From contig NC_089493.1 in the NCBI RefSeq assembly GCF_036850765.1, positions 216,440,744 through 216,504,743 of the forward strand: a stretch of DNA of 64,000 nucleotides, in the 5' to 3' direction. Positions within the stretch are counted from its first letter, which is position 1, and every line of letters starts with the position of its first letter. A model generated the notes under the pieces. The model saw only the letters and a list, made by a program, of their open reading frames with translations. It made no database searches and was not told the origin of the DNA. The translations under genes and the position numbers were made by a program. Of the stretch, positions 56,227-64,000 are shown piece by piece. This stretch comes from Saccopteryx bilineata (lineage: Eukaryota; Chordata; Mammalia; Chiroptera; Emballonuridae).

Positions 56227-59200
56227 ATGGCAATAGGGAACTCACAAGTATCAATAATTACACTAAATGTAAATGGATTAAACTCACCAATAAAAAGGCA
56301 CAGAGTAGCAGAATGGATTAAAAAAGAAAATCCAACTGTATGCTGCCTACAGGAAACTCATCTAAGTAACAAGGATAAAAACAAATTCAAAGTGAAAGGC
56401 TGGAAAACAATACTCCAAGCAAATAACATCCAAAAAAAAGCAGGTGTAGCAATACTCATATCGGATAATGCTGACTACAAGACAGGAAAAGTACTTAGAG
56501 ACAAAAATGGCCATTTCATAATGGCTAAGGGGACACTGAATCAAGAAGACATAACAATTCTTAATATATATGCACCAAACCAAGGAGCACCAAAATATAT
56601 AAGACAGCTACTTATTGATCTTAAAACAAAAACTGACAAAAATACAATCATACTTGGAGACCTCAATACACCGCTGACGGCTCTAGATCGGTCATCCAAA
56701 CAGAGAATCAACAAAGACATAGTGGCCTTAAACAAAACACTAGAGCACCTGGATATGATAGACATCTACAGGACATTTCATCCCAAAGTGACTGAGTATA
56801 CATTTTTCTCCAGTGTACATGGATCATTCTCAAGAATTGACCATATGTTGGGCCACAAAAACAATATCAGCAAATTCAGAAAAATTGAAGTTGTACCAAG
56901 CATATTTTCTGATCATAAAGCCTTGAAACTAGAATTCAACTGCAAAAAAGAGGAAAAAAATCCCACAAAAATGTGGAAACTAAACAACATACTTTTAAAA
57001 AATGAATGGGTCAAAGAAGAAACAAGTGCAGAGATCAAAAGATATATACAGACTAATGAAAATGACAATACGACATATCAGAATCTATGGGATGCAGCAA
57101 AAGCAGTGATAAGAGGGAAGTTCATATCGCTTCAGGCATATATGAACAAAAAAGAGAGAGCCCAAGTGAACCACTTAACTTCCCACCTTAAGGAACTAGA
57201 AAAAGAAGAACAAAGACAACCCAAAACCAGCCGAAGAAAGGAGATAATAAAAATCAGAGCAGAAATAAATGAATTAGAGAACAGAAAAACTATAGAAAAA
57301 ATTAATAGAACAAGGAGCTGGTTCTTTGAAAAGATCAACAAAATTGACAAACCCTTGGCAAGACTTACCAAGGAAAAAAGAGAAAGAACTCATATAAACA
57401 AAATCCAAAATGAAAGAGGAGAAATCACCACGGACACCGTAGATATACAAAGAATTATTGTAGAATACTATGAAAAACTTTATGCCACTAAATTCAACAA
57501 CCTAGAAGAAATGGATAAATTCCTAGAACAATACAACCTTCCTAGACTGAGTCAAGAAGAAGCAGAAAGCCTAAACAGACCTATCAGTAGAGAAGAAATA
57601 GAAAAAACCATTAAAAACCTCCCCAAAAATAAAAGTCCAGGCCCTGACGGCTATACCAGCGAATTTTATCAAACATTCAAAGAAGACTTGGTTCCTATTC
57701 TACTCAAAGTCTTCCAAAAAATTGAAGAAGAAGCAATACTTCCAAACACATTTTATGAGGCCAACATAACCCTCATACCAAAACCAGGCAAGGATGGCAC
57801 AAAAAAAGAAAACTACAGACCAATATCTCTAATGAATACAGATGCTAAAATACTAAACAAAATACTGGCAAACCGAATACAACAACATATTAAAAAAATA
57901 ATACATCATGATCAAGTGGGATTCATCCCAGAATCTCAAGGATGGTTCAACATACGTAAAACGGTTAATGTAATACACCATATCAACAAAACAAAGAACA
58001 AAAACCACATGATCTTATCAATAGACGCAGAAAAGGCTTTCGATAAAATACAACACAATTTTATGTTTAAGACTCTCAACAAAATGGGTATAGAAGGAAA
58101 ATATCTCAACATGATAAAGGCCATATATGAGAAACCATCAGCTAACATCATATTAAATGGCACTAAACTGAAGGCTTTCCCCCTTAAATCAGGAACAAGA
58201 CAGGGTTGTCCACTCTCTCCACTCTTATTTAATGTGGTACTAGAGGTTCTAGCCAGAGCAATCAGACAAGACAAAGAAATAAAAGGCATCCATATCGGAA
58301 AAGAAGAAGTAAAGGTATCACTTTTTGCAGATGATATGATCCTATACATCGAAAACCCCAAAGAATCCACAAAAAGACTACTAGAAACAATAAGCCAATA
58401 CAGTAAGGTCGCAGGATACAAAATTAACATACAGAAGTCAATAGCCTTTCTATATGCCAACAATGAAACAACTGAGAAGGAACTCAAAAGAATAATCCCC
58501 TTCACGATTGCAACAAAAAAAATAAAATACTTAGGAATAAACATAACAAAGAATGTAAAGGACTTATATAATGAAAACTATAAACCATTGTTAAGGGAAA
58601 TCGAAAAAGATATAATGAGATGGAAGAATATACCTTGTTCTTGGCTAGGAAGAATAAATATAATCAAGATGGCTATATTACCCAAAGCAATATACAAATT
58701 TAATGCAATTCCCATCAAAATTCCAATGACATTTTTTAAAGAAATAGAGCAAAAAATCATCAGATTTATATGGAACTATAAAAAACCCCGAATAGCCAAA
58801 GCAATCCTAAAGAAAAAGAATGAAGCTGGGGGCATAACAATACCTGACTTCAAACTCTATTATAGGGCCACGACAATCAAAACAGCATGGTATTGGCAGA
58901 AAAATAGACACTCAGACCAATGGAACAGAATAGAAAGTCCAGAAATAAAACCACATATATATAGTCAAATAATTTTTGATAAAGGGGCCAACAACACACA
59001 ATGGAGAAAAGAAAGCCTCTTCAATAAATGGTGCTGGGAAAACTGGAAAGCCACATGCAAAAGAATGAAACTGGACTACAGTCTCTCTCCCTGTACAAAA
59101 ATTAACTCAAAATGGATCAAAGATCTAAACATAAGACCTGAAACAATAAAGTTCATAGAAGAAGACATAGGTACTCAACTCATGGACCTGGGTTTTAAAG

Positions 59201-60054
59201 AGCATTTTATGAATTTGACTCCAATGGCAAGAGAAGTGAAGGCAAAAATTAATGAATGGGACTACATCAGACTAAGAAGTTTTTGCTCAGCAAGAGAAAC
59301 TGATAACAAAATAAACAGAAAGCCAACTAAATGGGAAATGATATTTTCAAACAACAGCTCAGATAAGGGCCTAATATCCAAAATATACAAAGAACTCATA
59401 AAACTCAACAACAAACAAACAAACAATCCAATAAAAAAATGGGAAGAGGATATGAATAGACACTTCTCCCAGGAAGAAATACAAATGGCCAACAGATATA
59501 TGAAAAGATGCTCATCTTCTTTAGCTATTAGAGAAATGCAAATCAAAACGGCAATGAGATACCACCTCACACCTGTTCGATTAGCTGTTATTAGCAAGTC
59601 AGGTAATAGCAAATGTTGGAGAGGTTGTGGAGAAAAAGGAATCCTCATCCACTGTTGGTGGGAATGTAAAGTAGTACAACCATTATGGAAGAAAGTATGG
59701 TGGTTCCTCAAAAAACTGAAAATAGAACTACCTTATGACCCAGCAATCCCTCTACTGGGTATATATCCCCAAAACTCAGAAACATTGATACGTAAAGACA
59801 CATGCAGCCCCATGTTTATTGCAGCATTGTTCACAGTGGCCAGGACATGGAAACAACCAAAAAGCCCATCAATAGATGACTGGATAAAGAAGATGTGGCA
59901 CATATACACTATGGAATACTACTCAGCCATAAGAAATGATGACATCGGAACATTTACAGCAAAATGGTGGGATCTTGATAACATGATACGAAGCGAAATA
60001 AGTAAATCAGAAAAAAACAGGAACTGTATTATTCCATACGTAGGTGGGACATAA
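56227..60054 (+). CDS. L1 ORF2 protein (endonuclease and reverse transcriptase), 1275 aa, intact
   Basis: Multifunction enzyme that nicks target DNA and copies L1 RNA from the nick (target-primed reverse transcription), and in other mammals also mobilises SINEs. The N-terminal APE-type endonuclease (1-239) keeps N14, E43 (LQETHL), Y115 (IYAPN), D145/N147 (GDLNTPL), D205 (SRIDHM) and H230 (SDH). The reverse transcriptase (~450-860) keeps PKPGKD, D600 (SIDAEKAFD), [10 protein letters not shown] and D702/D703 (FADDMI). The C-terminal Cys-rich motif CX3CX7HX4C uses C1130, C1134, H1142 and C1147. Length and landmark numbering equal human ORF2p. There is no stop or frameshift. It lies in the same frame as ORF1, which ends 303 bases upstream. 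Activity is inferred from intact motifs only. Confidence 0.96.
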   Translation: MAIGNSQVSIITLNVNGLNSPIKRHRVAEWIKKENPTVCCLQETHLSNKDKNKFKVKGWKTILQANNIQKKAGVAILISDNADYKTGKVLRDKNGHFIMAKGTLNQEDITILNIYAPNQGAPKYIRQLLIDLKTKTDKNTIILGDLNTPLTALDRSSKQRINKDIVALNKTLEHLDMIDIYRTFHPKVTEYTFFSSVHGSFSRIDHMLGHKNNISKFRKIEVVPSIFSDHKALKLEFNCKKEEKNPTKMWKLNNILLKNEWVKEETSAEIKRYIQTNENDNTTYQNLWDAAKAVIRGKFISLQAYMNKKERAQVNHLTSHLKELEKEEQRQPKTSRRKEIIKIRAEINELENRKTIEKINRTRSWFFEKINKIDKPLARLTKEKRERTHINKIQNERGEITTDTVDIQRIIVEYYEKLYATKFNNLEEMDKFLEQYNLPRLSQEEAESLNRPISREEIEKTIKNLPKNKSPGPDGYTSEFYQTFKEDLVPILLKVFQKIEEEAILPNTFYEANITLIPKPGKDGTKKENYRPISLMNTDAKILNKILANRIQQHIKKIIHHDQVGFIPESQGWFNIRKTVNVIHHINKTKNKNHMILSIDAEKAFDKIQHNFMFKTLNKMGIEGKYLNMIKAIYEKPSANIILNGTKLKAFPLKSGTRQGCPLSPLLFNVVLEVLARAIRQDKEIKGIHIGKEEVKVSLFADDMILYIENPKESTKRLLETISQYSKVAGYKINIQKSIAFLYANNETTEKELKRIIPFTIATKKIKYLGINITKNVKDLYNENYKPLLREIEKDIMRWKNIPCSWLGRINIIKMAILPKAIYKFNAIPIKIPMTFFKEIEQKIIRFIWNYKKPRIAKAILKKKNEAGGITIPDFKLYYRATTIKTAWYWQKNRHSDQWNRIESPEIKPHIYSQIIFDKGANNTQWRKESLFNKWCWENWKATCKRMKLDYSLSPCTKINSKWIKDLNIRPETIKFIEEDIGTQLMDLGFKEHFMNLTPMAREVKAKINEWDYIRLRSFCSARETDNKINRKPTKWEMIFSNNSSDKGLISKIYKELIKLNNKQTNNPIKKWEEDMNRHFSQEEIQMANRYMKRCSSSLAIREMQIKTAMRYHLTPVRLAVISKSGNSKCWRGCGEKGILIHCWWECKVVQPLWKKVWWFLKKLKIELPYDPAIPLLGIYPQNSETLIRKDTCSPMFIAALFTVARTWKQPKSPSIDDWIKKMWHIYTMEYYSAIRNDDIGTFTAKWWDLDNMIRSEISKSEKNRNCIIPYVGGT

Positions 60055-60299
60055 TAGTGAAACTAAGAGACATTGATAAGAGTGTGGTGGTTACGGGGGG
60101 GAGGGGGGAATGGGAGAGGGATAGGGGGTGGGAGGGGCACAAAGAAAACAAGATAGAAGGTGACAGAGGACAATCTGACTTTGGGTGGTGGGTATGCAAC
60201 ATAATTGAAAGACAAGATAACCTGGACTTGTTATCTTTGAATATATGTATCCTGATTTATTGATGTCACCCCATTAAAAAAATAAAATTATTAAAAAAA
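60055..60299 (+). terminator. L1 3' UTR with G-rich tract, poly(A) signal and tail
   Basis: The sense strand has a G-rich run (60095-60137, with GGGGGGGAGGGGGG then GGGGG and GGGAGGGG blocks), as L1 3' UTRs of other mammals do and which can form G-quadruplexes. AATAAA lies at 60281-60286. The A-run ends at the TSD. The frame at 60057-60263 starts with GTG and is not supported as a gene. Confidence 0.85.
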
Positions 60300-60314
60300 A
60301 AAAATGCATGATTT

Positions 60315-61026
60315 AAAAAATCATCATTTATATCAGAAAATCACAATAACATATTTTCATATTTGTACTTTTAAAAATTATGTATTCTCAGACAAGGTTA
60401 TATTTCTTCAAATTAAAATAAAGTAGAAGATTTTGTCTATATCTATGGTGCCCAAACTTCATTCATATACAGAGATAACTAAATGACATTGTATTCGTGA
60501 AGTAAGTCAGCAGATTTAATTAACTGTACACCATTAGAAAAACAAACTTGTTCCACTAGTTCTTAAAAAAAATTTGGACCCTTATTAAATAATATCTTTA
60601 TTAAAGGCTCAGGATGGAAATAGCTCTAATATTCATATTACTTTGATTATAAAGTCAACAAGGTTTAATTTTAATATAGCTTGTAAAACTGTCTCATTAT
60701 TTGTGATTATGACTTTCAGAGGATACTGTTTAACTAGAGATATGGTTGTACCTTATAGTTGTGAAGATGGATCAAATTGTAGTGAATCAAGGGAATCTGA
60801 CATCAAAGTGAATATACCATAGACTGAGTTGGCTGCCTCATGTTTCTCTGAAATAATCTACTTGGTATGCTAAGAAGAAAAATGGAGTCACTTCACTCCT
60901 GGTCTTCTTGAACCATTATACTTCCTGAACTCAAGTGACCTACATATATGGGGATGATGTAATATTTACTAGGGGTATCCTATTTGTAAAGCATTTGATA
61001 AGTTGCTTATGCTTCAAATATAAGCC
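60315..61026. other. Unique AT-rich stretch
   Basis: No repeat or gene recognised. Confidence 0.45.
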
Positions 61027-61345
61027 TTTATTCAATCAATAAATATTTAGGGTACTTACCGTGTGCCAGACATAGGACTAAAAACTTTGATGCAATGGTG
61101 AACAAGGAAGTTAATATTCCTGCTCTTCAGCAGGATATAGACTCATGGGGAAAATAATTATGTAGTTTGGAAATTACTCACTCAAGAATAAATATTATAA
61201 TAAAGAAATTACATGATAGTTATAATCTACAGGAGAGCCACCAAGCTCAGGGGTGAGGATAGGTGAGTGCATCAGGGCTGACTAACTCAAGGTAACTAAA
61301 TCAAAGATGAATAGAAGGTAACAAAAAGAAAAGAGAATATTCTGA
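61027..61345 (-). repeat. LINE-2 relic
   Basis: TCAATCAATAAATATTTAGG and CTTACCGTGTGCCAGACATA, then AATGGTGAACAAGGAAGTTA, are the reverse complement of the L2 3' end and the sequence before it. Confidence 0.6.
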
Positions 61346-61949
61346 AGAGATGCTGTCTGGGAGTGGATAGCACTTACTGTGGCTGGATTTCAAGTTTGAA
61401 TGTGGGAGATTAGTGATGCCTGATGCTGGAGAGATAGACAGGGATCAGTCCAGGATACATATTTTGGACTTTGAACTTTTTCTCTGTCTTAGCATCTACT
61501 TGCTTATACTGATGCCACTCTTCTGTAATATTTGTTGTGTTCATTATATGTAGAACAGTGAATTTAGCAATTATCTGATTTTAAAATTATCCACCATCTC
61601 AGTTGGAATTTTGCATATAATGGATCTATCTAACTCCATCTAAAGACGGTGGTAGATATGGCTGGTTCAAAATGAGGTACCCATCCTTAATTACAATACA
61701 CCTATAGGATACTATTGAAGTAAAATGCTAGTGTTCAAAGTCCCAGTGCTTGCCCAAACTTTGCCAAGTTTCAAATCACTACTTTTCCACTATTTTCATT
61801 TAAATTTAACTTTCTCTGGCAAGCAGCTGGGACACAGTTGATTTTTGTTGGAAAATATATAGGATAGACTTAGAATGGGTACGTTAATTTATATAAGCTT
61901 TATTTGTGGGTAGAAAGTGCAAGTTTCATAGCAACTACAGAATTTATTT
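61346..61949. other. Unique stretch
   Basis: Nothing recognised. Confidence 0.4.
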
Positions 61950-62291
61950 ATTTTATTTTTATTTTTTACAGAGACAGAGAGAGAGTCAGAGGGATAGACA
62001 GGGACAGACAGACAGGAATGGAGAGAGATGAGAAGCATCAATCATTAGTTTTTCGTTGCTCATTGTGACACCTTAGTTGTTCATTGACTGCTTTCTCATA
62101 TGTGCCTTGACCGTGGGCCTTCAGTAGACTGAGTAACCCCTTGCTTGAGCCAGCGACCTTGGGTCCAAGCTGGTGAGCTTTTTCTCAAACCAGATGAGCC
62201 TGCACTCAAGCTGGTGAACCCGGGGTCTCGAACCTGGGTCCTTGGCATCCCAGTCCGATGCTTTATCCACTGCGCCACTGCCTGGTCAGAC
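61950..62291 (-). mobile_element. Type 2 long SINE
   Basis: The head is at the right (CCACTGCCTGGTCAGAC) and B box complement GGTCTCGAACCTGGG is present. TSD CAGAATTTATTT lies at 61938-61949 and 62292-62303. Confidence 0.93.
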
Positions 62292-62303
62292 CAGAATTTA
62301 TTT

Positions 62304-64000
62304 TATATTGAAAACTTTATTTACTGGATCTGAGATTATTTACTGCAGTTAGACTTGGACTTTAAGGATGGTTCTCTTCCATGCAAAGTTCTCCTCAGAT
62401 TGGCCTTTCTGTACCTTATCCTGAGAGCATCAGATGTCACATTATGCTTCCTGAAGTGCAAAGCTGCAAGAAAATAAAGTCATTTGCTAGTGATCTTTTT
62501 ACAGAGAATTCTATTTCAAACTGTGTTTTTATAAGGGGTCAGTTTGAGATTTTAAGAGTACGTTGATCCCTTGACCTAAGTGAGGTCAGAATAAAAGAGG
62601 AATGTCTGCTTTTATTCAAACTTTCTGGGTGTTCTTACAGTTAAACGAAAACAACTGAGTTTTGTGAAGACAGATTCCTACCAATAGATTTGTGTGTAAT
62701 ATTTTCCTTTCTGCACTACACTTTTTAGGCAGTAGAAAGAGAGCCCTCTGAGAAGGCTCCCTGCCGCTGTCCTAGGTTTTCACCTCTGTATTTATTTTAA
62801 AGGTAGAACTGGGCATTTCTAAAATCACACAGACACTAGAGACACCATTTTTGGGAGGCACCAACTAATAAATCAAAGTTTGCTTTTGGAACCAGTAGCA
62901 TTGCTATCCCCTGATTATTTGGCCAATCATATTGGCAGATCAAAATATTATAAACAACGCATATATTACTAGGCTGTTTATTTCTGATGTTCCATAATGC
63001 CTTTTTATTAAAAAGAATTTCCTCAGAGGAAAACTCAGAAGGAGAAGTATAGCTCTGCTAATTTACCTTTTTATTCACTTTAAGAACATTTTAAATCAAT
63101 AACAAATCATTTCTTATCATTCTAAGTTGGAAGGGAACATCTGTTTCAAATTTAACAATAATTTGTATAATAAATTTTCATTTAATTTAGACAAGAGCAT
63201 TAGCTGATTTCCCCATTACCCCTGAATGTGAAAATCCCTTGGAACTTCCAAAGTGAATTATTTTTATTGATAAATATTGGTTAGGGAGGTATTTTTTGCC
63301 ACAAGGCTCTATAAAGTAACTTTTATCTCTTTCCATTTTTCTCATTGGTTTACTCTATGAGTAAATAGAAAATATATCTGAAATCAACACTTCTGACATG
63401 CATAAACTCAGAGAAATAAAATATTATTTATATGTATATATTTTCATCATTAACCCGCACAGTGTTAGAGGTGACTTTGTTTTTTAAAAATAAATTTAAT
63501 CATGTCATTCTTTTGCCAGAAATCATTTAGTATATAATCTCCATTGCTTTAGAGGGACAAAATACCAATCCTTTTTAGGATTATGTGAAAACAAGAAGTT
63601 TTTAATCCAGTCAAATAATAACTAGAACTATTAATAATATAATACTTATGCAAAGGCATTACCACACTTAAAATTAATTGTTTATGGGACTTAGTGTAGT
63701 CATTACTCTAAGTAGTCACTACTCTAAGTACATAAAATGAATTGAGAATAAAATGATGATCTTATAGTCTATACTCAAGAAAGGAAAAGGCTGATTGTTC
63801 TTTGGTCATAGTAGCAAGTAACAACTAGAACCAATGTTGAGCCCATTCTAATCTGTCAGACACTTTGATTAGATATGAATCTATCAGTAACCACACTTCT
63901 GAAAGCCGACCAGTCACTGATGGTCTAATCAATAGCAGCCTCAGTCTAGTAAATATTCTTCTGAAATTCAGCCATGCATTAAATACTACACTGCAATAGC
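62304..64000. other. Unique AT-rich stretch to the window end
   Basis: No gene recognised. A 16-bp tandem duplication (TAGTCATTACTCTAAG then TAGTCACTACTCTAAG) lies at 63697-63728. Confidence 0.5.

Larger units (their letters stand above)
52214..60314 (+). mobile_element. Full-length, apparently intact L1 with tandem 5' monomers
   Basis: An 8.07-kb LINE-1 (52229-60299) bounded by a perfect 15-bp TSD, AAAAATGCATGATTT (52214-52228 and 60300-60314). In order it has a 2.7-kb 5' UTR with ~242-bp tandem monomers, ORF1 (339 codons), a 303-base gap, ORF2 (1275 codons), a 236-base G-rich 3' UTR, AATAAA at 60281-60286 and an A-run. Both ORFs are open, and the endonuclease, polymerase and Cys-rich motifs are complete. 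The perfect TSD and open frames indicate a young insertion. Retrotransposition ability is inferred, not shown. The much more decayed L1 copies A and B in the window have a related 3' end. Confidence 0.96.

Noticed and set aside
57936..58544. 202-codon minus-strand ORF
   Set aside because: It is the exact antisense of the L1 reverse transcriptase. The antisense of an A-rich strand has few stops, and no independent domain is visible.
60057..60263. Possible third L1 ORF after ORF2, also open in copy A (9868-10122, minus)
   Set aside because: It begins with GTG here and spans a G-rich tract that has few stops by composition. Copy B has a stop in it.

Overview
This window looks like non-coding mammalian nuclear DNA, most probably from a bat of the horseshoe-bat group. 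The reasons are AT-rich unique sequence, old shared mammalian repeats (MIR, LINE-2, MLT1, MER5), and many young tRNA-derived SINEs with flanking target-site duplications (TSDs). The SINE heads read GGCCCTGGCCGGTTGGCTCA (VES-like, called type 1 here) or CCTGACCTGTGGTGGCACAG (type 2). The species assignment rests on remembered SINE sequences. I find no host protein-coding gene, no functional RNA gene and no CRISPR array. Every long ORF lies in a retrotransposon.

Layout. 1-9821: unique AT-rich DNA with MIR and LINE-2 relics, two MLT1 LTRs and a 171-bp inverted duplication whose left arm sits inside one MLT1. 9822-14762: an L1 on the minus strand (copy A) with both ends, an unbroken ORF1, a hole in ORF2 and a nested SINE. 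14762-15270: a retroviral pol scrap and LTR. 16230-17460: an old L1. 17930-20505: a 5'-truncated L1 (copy B). 20506-52213: unique DNA with SINEs, older LINE/LTR/hAT relics, a 42-bp insert resembling the 5' half of tRNA-Glu, and small duplications. 52214-60314: a full-length, apparently intact L1 on the plus strand. 60315-64000: unique DNA with a LINE-2 relic and one SINE.

The most notable element is the 8.07-kb L1. It has perfect 15-bp TSDs, a CpG-rich 2.7-kb 5' UTR built on tandem ~242-bp monomers, a 339-codon ORF1, a 1275-codon ORF2 with every catalytic landmark I checked, a G-rich 3' UTR and a poly(A) tail. It could be a source of the enzymes that mobilise the SINEs here. The smaller oddities worth checking are the tRNA-half insert, the TSD-flanked inverted copy, the SINE-head scar that replaces the reverse transcriptase of copy A, and the repeated antisense ATG in the L1 monomers.
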